Source: JAEUHQ01 sp964538915 (GTDB taxonomy: Bacteria; Planctomycetota; UBA1135; UBA2386). Taken from it: a stretch of 64,000 nucleotides of DNA. Within the stretch, counting starts at the first letter, position 1. Each line of letters opens with the position of its first letter. The notes beneath the pieces are model-generated. The model was not told where the DNA came from. It did no database searches and saw nothing but the letters and a program-made list of their open reading frames with translations. Positions 15,183-24,513 of the stretch are shown here, in pieces. The translations under genes were made by a program, and so were the position numbers. The stretch covers positions 17,262 through 81,261 of the forward strand of contig CAZIFB010000018.1 of NCBI GenBank assembly GCA_964538915.1. The letters run 5' to 3'.

Positions 15183-17741
15183 TCAGTCTTCGCGCACGTC
15201 GGTGATGCGTGCGTTCACCATCACCATCAGGCTGCGGTTCTCGTCCGCAGTGCCCTCCTGCTTGAAGAGGAAGGAGATGAGGGGCAGCCGAGCCAGGATC
15301 GGCACTTCGGCGCGGCGTTCCTTCGTCAGCACCTGACGCAGGCCGCCCAGCAGCACGGTGCCGCCGTCCGGCACCTTCGCCGTGGTCGAGAAGTTCGTCA
15401 CGGTGATGTTCGGCAGCTGCAGCGTGACTGGCAGGGTCGAACCGGCGAGCGACGTCGTGAACGTCGGGATCGGGCGCTGGAGCTCGGACACCGTCGGGTT
15501 GAGGTTCAGGACGATGTAGCGGCGGTCGTGTTGGATGACCGGCTGCACGTCTAGAACGATGCCGTCCTGGATCACGTCGATCTTCGGGTCGGCGATGAAG
15601 GCCGCCTGCGCGACCTCGACGTCGAAGTCTCGGACGTACGCGGTCTGGTTGATCACTGCGACGTGGCCGCGCTCGCGGTTCAGCACCGACAGGATCTGGC
15701 TGTTCATGACCTCCGCGTCCTGCTTCTTCTCCACCGCGCGCAGGATCATGTTCAGCTGCGTGTCGTCGAGGAGCGTGATGCCTGCGGTCAGGCCGCCGGA
15801 CGGGGTGAGCACGCGGCCGAGGTCGCTCGTGAAGAAGTTCTCGGAGCGGGCGCGGATGTCGCCGTCGCCGCCGTCGTTGAAGAACGCGCCGGCGAGAGGG
15901 TTGGCCGCAGGGTCGCTCGTGCCGCCGTTGTCGAGGCCGCGCGACGCGTTGTCGTCGAGGCCGTTGCTGAGGTCTTCGAGGGTCGCGACGTCGCCCTTGT
16001 TGCCGGAGCCGCCGAGGCCGCGGAAGTCGACACCGAGTTCCATCAGGAAGTTGCGCGAGATGGTGAGGAACTTCGAGTCGATCGTCACGATCGGCGTCTG
16101 GAAGTTCCGCATGTCGGCGAGGCGACGGCGGACCAGCGCCTGCATGTCCGGGCTGGCGCGAACCGACAGGAACCCCTGGTCCTCGGCCTGGATGCCGACG
16201 CCCTCGGTCTCCCAGTACTTCGGGTCGGTGGCGTTCTTGATGTTCTCGACGAGGTCGGCGAGCTCGACGCCTGCCTTCTTCTCGTCACCTTCGCTGCCCG
16301 TGCGCGGCGTGTCCTCGCCGTCTTCGCCGGGAATGCCCGCGATGCGCGGCGGCAGGAAGTCGGTGCGCTTGAAGATCAGGTCTTTGACCGAGTAGATCTC
16401 GTGCTGGATCGTGCCGGCGGCCTGCGACTTGTTGCCGATCACGACGACGCCGTTCTTCACGGTCCAGGCGAGGTTCTGGCTCCGCTCGACCATGTGCTTC
16501 AGGAAGTTCTCGAGCGTGATCGAACCGGCGAGCTCGATGACGACCTTGAGGCTCTCCCCGCTGATGATCGTGCGCGCCTCCGGCGTCGTGATGATCTGCA
16601 CGCCGGTGATCAGGTTGAGGTTCTTGACGACTTCGAGGAAGTCGCCCGTCTCTTCGGTGTAGGAGAGCTTGCCGACCGGTTCGGTCCGCACCTTGTCCCA
16701 CACGGCCTGGTCCTGCGGGTCCATCACGCTGCTGCCGTTCGCGGCGAGCGAACGACCCTGGGCACGCTGCCACACCGCCATGTCCATCTCGAGGACGTTG
16801 GTCTGCGGCACCTTCAGTTCGTCGGCTGCCTCGACCATCGCGCGCAGCGCCTTGCTGCGCTCCGCGATCCACGTCTCGTTCTGCTTCTCGCGCGCGGCCT
16901 TGACCGAGGCGTTGTGCATGTCGACCGCGACCTGGTTGCCCGGATCGACCTGCATCGCACGCGCCGACAGCTCCTGCGCGCGTGAGAACTGGCGGCGTTC
17001 GAACGCGATCTGGGACTCCTGCAGCAGCCCGGCGACCTGGGCGCGGCGGCGAGCCTCCTTCTCGGCGTAGTCGGCGCGGATGCGCTCGGCGAGTTCCGCA
17101 TCCTTCTGCGCCTGGCTCTGCCGCTGCTGATCGTCCAGCATCTTCTCGGCGTCTGCCTTCGCCGTCGCCACGCGCCCGGGCAGGTCGGCCCAGTCGGTGT
17201 TGTCGCGCACGCGGATCAGCAGGTCGGCCTGCCGCAGCTCCTCGATCGCACCGGCGTAGTTCTTGTCCGCGACCTGCTTCTCGGCCTTCTGGAGGCGCGC
17301 CTGCACGTCGGCGCGAGCGCGCTCTTCGCCGATGTGTTGCAGCTGACGCTGTTCGTCGGTGAACGTCACGACGCGGCCGGCGGGTTCGCCGAGTTCCGCC
17401 TGCACCGAAGCGAGCAGGCTCCGCACCTGTTCGTTCGTCGGCGAGAGGTCCTTCGCGCGGATCAGTTCGCTGCGCGCTGCTTCGAGCTGGCCCTTGCTGC
17501 GCAGGCCTTCCGCGTTCTCGATGTACTTCGCCACGAGTGCGTCGCGCCGCTGGTCGCGAACACGGTCCTGCGGGGACTGCGAGGTCGGGTCCTGCGTGCG
17601 TTCCGCCGGGTTGGTCCGCGGCGTCGCGACCGGCGGCGTTGCCGCGGTGTCGTTCGACGCTTCGTGCGGGGTCGAGCAGGCGGCGCCGAGAACTGCGGCG
17701 GTCAGGGATGCGGCGAGAAGGGGCCTTTGTTCGAGAGCCAT
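15183..17741 (-). CDS. Secretin-family outer membrane channel lipoprotein (A)
   Basis: 852 residues from ATG 17741. The signal ends in a lipobox (AVLGAAC, Cys near 22), so the N-terminus is probably lipid-anchored. Residues about 60-330 are helical and charged with TPR-like and coiled-coil character (AKYIENAEGLRSKGQLEAAR). A STN/N0-like domain lies at about 360-430 (FLEVVKNLNLITGVQIITTP). The secretin barrel fills the C-terminal third, with VPDGGTVLLGGLRQ at about 790-802 and the closing block RLPLISFLFKQEGTADENRS. Secretins are multimeric outer-membrane gates for proteins, pili or phage. No GspC/E/F or pilin genes are nearby. A second secretin lies 7 kb upstream on the same strand with ExbB/ExbD between. 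Confidence 0.9.
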   Translation of the reverse strand: MALEQRPLLAASLTAAVLGAACSTPHEASNDTAATPPVATPRTNPAERTQDPTSQSPQDRVRDQRRDALVAKYIENAEGLRSKGQLEAARSELIRAKDLSPTNEQVRSLLASVQAELGEPAGRVVTFTDEQRQLQHIGEERARADVQARLQKAEKQVADKNYAGAIEELRQADLLIRVRDNTDWADLPGRVATAKADAEKMLDDQQRQSQAQKDAELAERIRADYAEKEARRRAQVAGLLQESQIAFERRQFSRAQELSARAMQVDPGNQVAVDMHNASVKAAREKQNETWIAERSKALRAMVEAADELKVPQTNVLEMDMAVWQRAQGRSLAANGSSVMDPQDQAVWDKVRTEPVGKLSYTEETGDFLEVVKNLNLITGVQIITTPEARTIISGESLKVVIELAGSITLENFLKHMVERSQNLAWTVKNGVVVIGNKSQAAGTIQHEIYSVKDLIFKRTDFLPPRIAGIPGEDGEDTPRTGSEGDEKKAGVELADLVENIKNATDPKYWETEGVGIQAEDQGFLSVRASPDMQALVRRRLADMRNFQTPIVTIDSKFLTISRNFLMELGVDFRGLGGSGNKGDVATLEDLSNGLDDNASRGLDNGGTSDPAANPLAGAFFNDGGDGDIRARSENFFTSDLGRVLTPSGGLTAGITLLDDTQLNMILRAVEKKQDAEVMNSQILSVLNRERGHVAVINQTAYVRDFDVEVAQAAFIADPKIDVIQDGIVLDVQPVIQHDRRYIVLNLNPTVSELQRPIPTFTTSLAGSTLPVTLQLPNITVTNFSTTAKVPDGGTVLLGGLRQVLTKERRAEVPILARLPLISFLFKQEGTADENRSLMVMVNARITDVRED

Positions 17742-18098
17742 CGGGTCACGCTCGGTGCGTTACGAGAGTTCTTTGGGAGCAACGGGAGAGCGATGCTCGC
17801 CTCGTGACTCGACAAGCGATTGGCGGACGACTCGACGGTGGCAGACCGTCGCCGATTCGGGGGACGCTCGGAATCGGAACCAATCGAGAGGGACTTGCCG
17901 AAGCACGAGAGCAGTCACCGTCGGCGACAGGGCGTGGCGCCGGCGGCAAGGGCCGGAACGTAGCCACGTTGGCGAGGATGCGCCAGCGGTTTCTTGCCAC
18001 CGGGGGCCCCGGAATGCGGGCCCGGAAGCGAGCCGGCCCGCCCGGGTCGCGAGGACCGGGGCGGGCCGGACACGGGCCGCGTCGCTGCGGCGAATCGG
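17742..18098. other. 357-bp gap between the ExbD gene and secretin A
   Basis: No convincing coding frame is present. The right part holds a strong hairpin (18033-18069), given separately, which closes the ExbBD transcript. The part next to secretin A is A/T-richer than its surroundings and probably carries the secretin promoter, but I cannot pick a -35/-10 pair with confidence. Confidence 0.5.
18033..18069 (-). terminator. Hairpin downstream of the ExbBD genes
   Basis: CCGGCCCGCCCGGGTC (18033-18048) and GACCGGGGCGGGCCGG (18054-18069) pair over 16 positions with one mismatch around the loop GCGAG. It lies about 30 bp after the stop of the last ExbD gene on the minus strand. There is no U-run, so it may be a Rho-independent terminator or an mRNA 3'-end stabiliser. 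Confidence 0.55.
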
Positions 18099-18644
18099 CT
18101 ACTTGGCGCCGAGGCCGCCGCCGAAGTTGATCTCCTGGAAGCCCGCGTTCTTGCAGGCGTCCGCGGTCTTCGCGACGTCCTCGTAGTAGGTGCCGGGGTA
18201 GGCCTCGATCACGCACCCCATGAGCTTGCGGCCGCCGGTCTCCTTGTCGGGGACCATGCTCGCCGGGTTTTGCGCGATGCGCTTCAGCTCGGCTTCGACG
18301 TCGGTCAGGTTGTAGAGCGGCTTCGGGCCGACTTCCCACTTGACCTTGTGGCCGATCAGCGAGAAGCGGTAGGCCCGACCCGTGTTCGGGTTGACCTGGT
18401 TCGCCCCACCGTGCTTGTACTCGGGCGTGCCGGCCTGCTCGACGTGGATCTTCACCGACAGTTGCTCCTGCGGTTCCACGACGTCGGTCTGGCTGCCCTT
18501 GTCCTTCGGCAGGTAGGCGGGGAGCTTCGACTCCAGCACTTTGAAGTCGATGCAGATGAAGAAGATGATCATCAAGAACACGACGTCGATCATCGGCGTC
18601 ATGTCCGGCTTCACTTCTTCCTGGGCGTCGTCGAGAGCGCTCAT
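18099..18644 (-). CDS. exbD: ExbD/TolR-family biopolymer transport protein (second copy)
   Basis: 181 residues from ATG 18644. It has one membrane helix near the N-terminus with the invariant Asp at residue 20 (DMTPMIDVVFLMIIFFICID), the proton-carrying residue of ExbD and TolR. The periplasmic domain starts at about residue 45. It contains a Gly/Asn-rich insert (KHGGANQVNPNTGRAYRFSL) that the other copy lacks, and ends with a globular part rich in Cys and Gly. It overlaps the first exbD by 4 bp. ExbB-ExbD motors use the proton gradient to drive an outer-membrane process through TonB or another partner. No tonB is in the window. Confidence 0.88.
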   Translation of the reverse strand: MSALDDAQEEVKPDMTPMIDVVFLMIIFFICIDFKVLESKLPAYLPKDKGSQTDVVEPQEQLSVKIHVEQAGTPEYKHGGANQVNPNTGRAYRFSLIGHKVKWEVGPKPLYNLTDVEAELKRIAQNPASMVPDKETGGRKLMGCVIEAYPGTYYEDVAKTADACKNAGFQEINFGGGLGAK

Positions 18645-19183
18645 TTCTTGGCTCCCTTGTCAGGGTTCTTCTCGCCCGTCTCCTTGTCCTGTTCGGAGAG
18701 CGCCAGCTCGACCTTCCAGAACGCGATCTCGGGCTGACTGCACTGCTTCATGATCTCGCCGATGTAGTGCCACTCGGTCCACTTGTCGGCTCGGATCAGG
18801 ATCGGCTCGTCGACGAGCGGGACCATCCTCGAGCCGACCTTCTCGTCCTTCAGGTGGAGCGTCTTGTTGAAGAGCCCGAGCTTCCGGATGTCGAGAAGGA
18901 GCTGTTTGATCGGCGCGTAGTTCTTGCCGTGCTTCTTGGGGTCGTAGAAGACTTCCTTGTTGTAGACCACCGTTCCGTCCTGCAGCACGTTGATGATCGG
19001 CCGGTTCTCGGCCGGCTTGTCGTCGGCCTCCTGGAACACGGCGCGCGGCAGGATCAGGTCCTCGAGGTTCTTCTGGCTCAGGTCGATGACCAGCACGAAG
19101 AAGATCATCAGCAGGAACACGCAGTCGATCATGGGCGTCATGTCCATCTCGACGTTCTGCTGCACGAGCTTGTTCACGTCCAT
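18641..19183 (-). CDS. exbD: ExbD/TolR-family biopolymer transport protein (first copy)
   Basis: 180 residues from ATG 19183. The helix (MDMTPMIDCVFLLMIFFVLV) carries the key Asp at residue 20. The periplasmic part (IINVLQDGTVVYNKEVFYDP to HYIGEIMKQCSQPEIAFWKV) matches the ExbD fold, in which a strand, an Asp/Gly turn and a late helix recur. It ends in a Lys-rich tail. The next exbD overlaps it by 4 bp, and exbB lies 68 bp upstream across a small hairpin. Two different ExbD subunits suggest a heteromeric motor. Confidence 0.9.
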   Translation of the reverse strand: MDVNKLVQQNVEMDMTPMIDCVFLLMIFFVLVIDLSQKNLEDLILPRAVFQEADDKPAENRPIINVLQDGTVVYNKEVFYDPKKHGKNYAPIKQLLLDIRKLGLFNKTLHLKDEKVGSRMVPLVDEPILIRADKWTEWHYIGEIMKQCSQPEIAFWKVELALSEQDKETGEKNPDKGAKK

Positions 19184-19206
19184 GGGGTTCGTTTCTCCGG
19201 CTGTGG

Positions 19207-19224
19207 GCCGCCGCGAACGGCGGC
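19207..19224 (-). other. Small hairpin between exbB and exbD
   Basis: GCCGCCG (19207-19213), loop CGAA and CGGCGGC (19218-19224) form a 7-bp perfect stem in the 68-bp gap between exbB and the first exbD. It could lower read-through or protect the exbB transcript end and so set the ExbB to ExbD ratio. This is inference. Confidence 0.4.
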
Positions 19225-19251
19225 TCCGAGGTCACGGGGAAGGGGCACCGC

Positions 19252-19971
19252 TCACTTGCCGCGGAAGCGCTCGAACAGGTCTTCGGAGATCGCGTTGATC
19301 TCGGTCGACGCCTTGATGACGCGGTTGCGCAGCGTGTAGAAGGCGACGCCCACGGGGATCGCGACCGTGAGGCCGAAGATCGTCGTGATGAGCGCCATCT
19401 TGATGCCGCCCGCGAGCTGCGCCGGGCTGACCGAACCGCCGGCTGCCGCGATGGCGCTGAACGTGACGAACATGCCCGTCACCGTGCCGAACAGACCCAT
19501 CATCGGCGCGAGCGCCGAGATCAGCGACAGCCAGCCGATCTTCTGGAACAGCTTGACGGACTCCTCGGTCTGCATCTCGCGCAGCGACGTCTGCATCGTC
19601 TCGAACGAGTGGCCGAGCTTGGACAGACCGGCGCCGACGACGTTCGTCAGGTAGGTCTTCTCCTGTTCGCACAGCTCGACGGCCTCCTGGAAGTTCTCGC
19701 CGTCGAACAACGCCTCGAGCTCGTCGAGAACGTCCGGCGGCGCGAGCTTCTCGCGCTTGATCGACATGAAGTTCTCGATGATCAGCGCGAGTGCCACGAC
19801 CGACATCGCGATGATGAGGTAGCCGACGATGCCGGCGTTCTTGTACGCGAAGACCTCGGAGATGGTGCTCGTGCTCTCAGCGGCCGGGTCCTGCGCGAGC
19901 AGGGTCGAAGCCAGCAGCAAAGGCGCGGCGACGGCGAGAATCCGGGAAACAGACGCGTTCTTGAGGTTCAT
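19252..19971 (-). CDS. exbB: ExbB/TolQ/MotA-family proton channel protein
   Basis: 239 residues from ATG 19971. A cleavable signal (ending LLASTLLAQ, about residue 27) is followed by a first membrane helix (GIVGYLIIAMSVVALALIIE). A cytoplasmic stretch comes next with two long helices (AVELCEQEKTYLTNVVGAGL), then two closely spaced helices in the conserved MotA/TolQ/ExbB block (LISALAPMMGLFGTVTGMFV and MALITTIFGLTVAIPVGVAF). A signal peptide ahead of the first helix is common in planctomycete ExbB proteins and absent in E. coli ExbB. It is followed by two exbD genes. Upstream on the same strand are two exported repeat proteins, which are good candidates for what the motor works on. Confidence 0.92.
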   Translation of the reverse strand: MNLKNASVSRILAVAAPLLLASTLLAQDPAAESTSTISEVFAYKNAGIVGYLIIAMSVVALALIIENFMSIKREKLAPPDVLDELEALFDGENFQEAVELCEQEKTYLTNVVGAGLSKLGHSFETMQTSLREMQTEESVKLFQKIGWLSLISALAPMMGLFGTVTGMFVTFSAIAAAGGSVSPAQLAGGIKMALITTIFGLTVAIPVGVAFYTLRNRVIKASTEINAISEDLFERFRGK

Positions 19972-20116
19972 GGAGCGGGGACTCCTGGGACTGAGTCTCG
20001 TACGGAAGGGGAGAGGGGCGGATCGGAAAGGGGGCGGGAAGTCTGCTCGACCGGCCACGGGTGCGAAAGGGCCGATCGGCAGAAACTGACGGGGGTTGCG
20101 GTGGCGTGCGCTCGGC

Positions 20117-21244
20117 TCACTTCGCCATCTCCAGGCGCGCTTCGGTGGCCCAGGGCGACGAGGGGTAGCTCGTGACGACGATCTGGAAGTAGGCCGTTGC
20201 GCGCTCCTTCCACGTTTCGCCTTCGCCTTCGGCGCCCAGCGCCGTGAGGCAGCGGCCGAGGAAGTAGTTCGCCTTGGCACTGGCCTCGCCGCTCGCGATG
20301 TCCATGACCGAGGCCTTGGCGAAACAGAGCTGCGCACGACGGATGTCGTTCGGCGAACCGTTCGGGCCGGCGGCCATGAAGATGGCCTGGCCCTCTCCCG
20401 CGTGGCCGGCGGCGACGAGGGATGGCTCGTTGCCGGTCGTGAGGCCGCGGAAGAAGCTCTCGGCCTTCGCGAACTCCTTCTCACCGAGGAAGGTCTCGCC
20501 CTCGCCGACGCGGGCCTGCGTCTTCAGGGCCTTCAACTCACCGTCGTCCGGCGACGGCGTGGTGAGGGCAGAGTCGACGGCCGAACTCGCGGCTTGGAAC
20601 GCGCTGCGCGCTTCCGAAGTCTTGCCGTCCGCGAGCAGTGTGAGCGCGAGTTCGGACTTCGCGCGGGCGCTCCAGATCGCGCCGAACCCTTCGCGCAGTG
20701 CGCGGTCGTCGAGCTCGCGCAGCGTCGTCGCCGCGGCGCCGCCGGTGCCGGCGAGTCGCTCGGCACGTCCCGCGAGGAACAGCGCTTCCGGCGTGCGCCA
20801 GTGGTTCGCATTCGCGGCGATCCACGATTTCGCCCGCGCCGCCGCCGTAGCGGCCGCGCCCTTGTCGGCGCCGATCGCGGCGACGGCCGACTTGATCAGG
20901 AAGAACTCGGCGTCGGCCTTCACGAGCGGCCGCTCGGTCTGGTTGATCGCGTCGCCGAACATTTGGGTTGCGGCGCGGAAGTCGCCTCGCTCCATCGAAG
21001 CACGGCCGCTGATGAAGGCGTCGGGCAGGTTGCTCCACTCGATTGCCGCGACGAGGTGAGCCGGCACCTCGAACGGGTCGGCGCCGCGCTTGCCGCGAAC
21101 GCCGGTGAGCAGGAACTCGGTGATCTCGAGGCCGCGCACGCGCGACCCGTCCTTCTTCAGGATCGCGTCGTTGATCTTCGGGGCCTGGGCGATGGCGGAA
21201 GCAGCGACCGTCGCCGCTGCGAGCAGGAAGGGGAGGATGCGCAT
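20117..21244 (-). CDS. Exported TPR-like repeat protein upstream of exbB
   Basis: 375 residues from ATG 21244, a start chosen for the clean signal peptide (MRILPFLLAAATVAASAIAQ). A beta segment follows with LKKDGSRVRGLEITEFLLTG, then helical hairpins typical of TPR or Sel1-like repeats to the end (FISGRASMERGDFRAATQMF, AKSELALTLLADGKTSEARS, ANYFLGRCLTALGAEGEGET). The protein should be periplasmic. It lies 145 bp upstream of exbB on the same strand. In several planctomycete genomes TPR genes precede ExbBD, but the role is unknown. Confidence 0.78.
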   Translation of the reverse strand: MRILPFLLAAATVAASAIAQAPKINDAILKKDGSRVRGLEITEFLLTGVRGKRGADPFEVPAHLVAAIEWSNLPDAFISGRASMERGDFRAATQMFGDAINQTERPLVKADAEFFLIKSAVAAIGADKGAAATAAARAKSWIAANANHWRTPEALFLAGRAERLAGTGGAAATTLRELDDRALREGFGAIWSARAKSELALTLLADGKTSEARSAFQAASSAVDSALTTPSPDDGELKALKTQARVGEGETFLGEKEFAKAESFFRGLTTGNEPSLVAAGHAGEGQAIFMAAGPNGSPNDIRRAQLCFAKASVMDIASGEASAKANYFLGRCLTALGAEGEGETWKERATAYFQIVVTSYPSSPWATEARLEMAK

Positions 21245-21334
21245 CGTGGTCGGTTCGTCTCGGGCGCTCAGAGCGTGAGAAGCAATCGGTTTCGAACGCT
21301 CTGCGTGGCCGCGAAGACGGCCACAGGGGAGCAA

Positions 21335-21371
21335 CTGAGAGCCTGAATCATGAACTGTCTCGGGCTCTCAG
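21335..21371 (-). terminator. Hairpin spanning the stop codon of the 21368-24238 gene
   Basis: CTGAGAGCC (21335-21343) pairs with GGCTCTCAG (21363-21371) across a 19-nt loop; the minus-strand stop codon (21368-21370) is in one arm. A second stem, GTGGCCG/CGGCCAC with a 6-nt loop, follows at 21305-21324. Together they fill the gap before the next gene and could act as terminator or attenuator. Confidence 0.45.
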
Positions 21372-24238
21372 CGGTTGATCTGGAAGTACTTGAAGAGGTT
21401 GAGTCCTTCGGTGCCGTGGTTCTTCAGGGTCGCGAAGTCGTCGGTGGCGCGGGCGATGCGATAGAACTTGTCCGCGATGTCCTTGAACTTGCTGTCCTTC
21501 GCGGCGGCTTGCTTGGCGAACCAGTAGGCCTCCCACTGGAAGCGGTACCACTCGAGGCTGTACTTCGCGACTTCCTTGCGTTCACCCCACGTGCGGTACT
21601 CACCGTAGTACTTCTGGTACGCCTCCGCCGGGCGGTCGAGGCCGGGGACCTTGGTCGGCGCGCCGGTCTTGCTGAACTCGAACCAGCCGCCGAGTGCGCG
21701 GCAGATCTGGCGCTTGATCTCCCACTGCGTGGGGTTCGCCTTCTCCGCCTCGACCAGCATGGTGTACGCGTCCTGGAAGCGTTGCTGTTGCAGCAACGCC
21801 TCGCCGATCTTCGGGCGAACCAGGAGATCGACGGCGTCCTTCACGCTCTTCGTCTTGTCGTCGCCGTAGAGCGACAGGGTCCGCTGCGCGACTTCGTCGA
21901 CGCGCTTCCACTCACCGAGCTGCTCGTACTCGAGCATGGTGCCGATGAGCACGGCGAGCTGCGGCTTGGGCGAGGCCCCGATGTAGTCGCTGCCGAGCGC
22001 CACCAGCTTGGCCCGCAGCGCGTTGACCGCCGTGGTGGCGGTGTTGATCGCGGCGTCGCCCTTGTCCTCCTTGATCGCCTTGTCGACCTCGGCGACCAGC
22101 GACTTCACCTGGTTCTGGTACTCGCGGAAGATCTCGGTCGCGAGGCGCGAGGCCCGAGTCGGATCCTTCTCCTTCAGCTGCGCGTACGCCTCTTCGGCGC
22201 GCTCGAGTTGTCCGAGGTCGCAGTGCATGCGGCCGAGGTACTCGAGCACGACCGGGAGGTTCGATTCTCCGCCCTTGGCGAAGTTGGTCACGAACCCGCG
22301 CGCGCGCTCGATCGCCGTTGGGTACTTCGTGAGGTCCTTCGTGCGCTTCAGCTCCTCGTTGCCGCGTGCGTCGAAGTAGGCCATGGTCACCTGCGTGTAC
22401 TCTGCTTCGGCGGCGGAGACTTCGCGCACCTGGGCCTTGCCGGTGTCCTTCGGGTCGAGCGCGTTCGCCGCGGCCCACGCCGCGTAGTCGGCGAGCACCT
22501 TGCGTGCACTGTCGAAGTCGCCGAGGTTGCAATACGCCTTCGCGATGCGTACCTGCGCCTGCTCGTAGAACAGGAAGTCCGGGGTGATCTTCTTGTACTC
22601 CGCGATCGCCTCGACGAACTTCTTCTCCGCGAACTGGTCGGTCGCGGACTTCCAGAACAGCTTGCTGCCGACGGAAGAACCGCCGTAGTCGCCGACGAGA
22701 CGGCTCGCGGCGTCGATCGTCGGAGTGAAGAAGGCGTCGTTCTTGGTCTGGCGCTTCAGCGCCGTGATCGCCCGGTCGAGAACGTCTGCGACATCGGCCG
22801 CCTTCTCCTTGTCGTCCTTGGCGAAGTGCTCGAGGCCCTGCGACAGCGCGAGCACGCTCTCGAGGCTGCGACCGCTGGCGCCGAACGCCTGGCCGAGCAT
22901 CTGGTAGGCGTCGAGTCCGATCGCCTTCTGCTCCTCGGGGGTCAGCGCGCCGATCGCCCGCCGCAAGCCCTTCACGGCTTCCTCGTAGTTCTTGTTCTGG
23001 TACTCGCCCTTGCCGATTTCGAAGAGCAGCTTGCCGGAGACGAGCGAGCTCTGCGCCGCGAGGATGTCGCGCAGCGCCGCTTTTGCCTTCACGCCGACGA
23101 AGTCCGCAGGGTGCTTGTCGTTGATGCGCTGCGTCATCGCGAGCGCGGCGGCGACCTTCTTCGGGTCGCCCGACTCGGCGAGGAAGCGACTCTCCGCGAG
23201 CAGCATCAGGTGGCCGTGCTCGTCGCTGACGACGTCGAAGATGTCCTTGCCCTTCTCGCCGTACGCCTCCATGTCCTTGCGGAACTGGGCGAAGAGCTCG
23301 GCGGTGCCGGGAGCGCCCTCCTTGATCATGACCTCGCCGGTGCGCACGTAGACTTCCTGCATCATCTCGAACAGGAAGGCCGCCATTTCGCCGGACAGGC
23401 CGAGTTCGTCGGCCTGCTGCAGCGAGTTGCCGATCGAGAGCGTGGTGCCCTTGTAACTGTCGATCGCGGCGGGAATGTCACCAGCCACCTCGCGGCACTG
23501 CGCGATCTCGAAGAGTCCGCGCAGGCCGAGCGCCGTTTCTTCGCCGGCTTCGAGGACCATCTCCGACAGGTCGTCGATCGACGCCTGGATCAGCACCCCG
23601 CGATCGGCCTTGACCGCGCGCGCCCGCTCGCGCGACAGGACGCCGCGTCGCATCCAGAGCACGAGGTACTCGGTGCGCTTCTGATCGTCCGAGATCTGCG
23701 GCTTCAGGATCTCCATCACCTTCGTGCAGGCGTCGATCCCGACCTTGAAGACTTCGGCAGCCTCGTCTTCGAGTTCCTTCACGCGCTCCGGTGCGGTCTC
23801 GCGCGCGATCTCGAGTTCCTCGATGAGGAACTGACCGAACTCCTGCGACGCATTCGCGAGCGTGCCGCGCGCGCCCATCTGCACTGCGGGATCCGACGAC
23901 CGCTCGACGAGTTCCTTCGACTTGTCGATCGCCTCCTTGAACAGCGTGCGCTGCTGCGCGCGGTCGCTCCGTGAGCGGGCGCCGTAGTAGGACACCTCGA
24001 CGCCGAGCTGCGCGATCTTGTCCTGGTCCGCCGCGCCGCGGAACTCCGACGCGAGCCGGTCCGCCTCCTCCTTGGCCAGTTCGATGAAACGCATCTCCCG
24101 GGCGAGGGCGCGCACGAAGGCGATCTCCCGGTCGAGCTTCTGCTGCTGCGCGAACGCGAGCGGGGACAACGAACCGAGGGCCAGGATCAGCAGGGGGGCG
24201 TTGATGCCGACTCGACGTCGGCTGGCACGGCAGCTCAC
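21368..24238 (-). CDS. Large exported TPR-repeat protein
   Basis: 956 residues. The start is taken as GTG 24238, because it gives a good signal peptide (GINAPLLILALGSLSPLAFA, cleavage before QQQ); no ATG is near. The mature protein is almost all paired amphipathic helices: VGTEIFREYQNQVKSL-like units, LGQAFGASGRSLESVLALSQ, VLEYLGRMHCDLGQLERAEE, AKAYCNLGDFDSARKVLADY. About 20 TPR-type units would fit. No catalytic motif is seen. Such proteins are periplasmic scaffolds. It lies between secretin B (275 bp upstream) and the second TPR-like protein, all on the minus strand. Confidence 0.8.
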   Translation of the reverse strand: MSCRASRRRVGINAPLLILALGSLSPLAFAQQQKLDREIAFVRALAREMRFIELAKEEADRLASEFRGAADQDKIAQLGVEVSYYGARSRSDRAQQRTLFKEAIDKSKELVERSSDPAVQMGARGTLANASQEFGQFLIEELEIARETAPERVKELEDEAAEVFKVGIDACTKVMEILKPQISDDQKRTEYLVLWMRRGVLSRERARAVKADRGVLIQASIDDLSEMVLEAGEETALGLRGLFEIAQCREVAGDIPAAIDSYKGTTLSIGNSLQQADELGLSGEMAAFLFEMMQEVYVRTGEVMIKEGAPGTAELFAQFRKDMEAYGEKGKDIFDVVSDEHGHLMLLAESRFLAESGDPKKVAAALAMTQRINDKHPADFVGVKAKAALRDILAAQSSLVSGKLLFEIGKGEYQNKNYEEAVKGLRRAIGALTPEEQKAIGLDAYQMLGQAFGASGRSLESVLALSQGLEHFAKDDKEKAADVADVLDRAITALKRQTKNDAFFTPTIDAASRLVGDYGGSSVGSKLFWKSATDQFAEKKFVEAIAEYKKITPDFLFYEQAQVRIAKAYCNLGDFDSARKVLADYAAWAAANALDPKDTGKAQVREVSAAEAEYTQVTMAYFDARGNEELKRTKDLTKYPTAIERARGFVTNFAKGGESNLPVVLEYLGRMHCDLGQLERAEEAYAQLKEKDPTRASRLATEIFREYQNQVKSLVAEVDKAIKEDKGDAAINTATTAVNALRAKLVALGSDYIGASPKPQLAVLIGTMLEYEQLGEWKRVDEVAQRTLSLYGDDKTKSVKDAVDLLVRPKIGEALLQQQRFQDAYTMLVEAEKANPTQWEIKRQICRALGGWFEFSKTGAPTKVPGLDRPAEAYQKYYGEYRTWGERKEVAKYSLEWYRFQWEAYWFAKQAAAKDSKFKDIADKFYRIARATDDFATLKNHGTEGLNLFKYFQINR

Positions 24239-24428
24239 GGGCAGACTCCGGGATTCGGGACAGCGTGGGATCGGTCGCACGGGCGCGTCCGGGGAGACGG
24301 GGCGTCCGTACACACAGCGCGGCCGGTGGGGCTCCGGGCGCGCTGCAGAGGGGGAAACGGCGAGCATAGCGAAGCGTTCAGTCGATCCAACAGCTCGCAC
24401 GCCGCGCGGGTGGGGGACGGAAACGACC

Positions 24429-24461
24429 GCGGCCGCCGTTCCCCGAGGGAAGGGCGGCCGC
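24429..24461 (-). terminator. Hairpin downstream of secretin B
   Basis: GCGGCCGCCGTTCC (24429-24442) pairs with GGAAGGGCGGCCGC (24448-24461) over 14 positions with one mismatch, loop CCGAG. It lies about 50 bp after the minus-strand stop of secretin B and resembles the hairpin at 18033-18069 in length and loop. Confidence 0.55.
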
Positions 24462-24513
24462 GCGGCGCCTGCGGACCCCGCTGTCCGCGGGTCGGGATGG
24501 GGCGACTCTCGCC

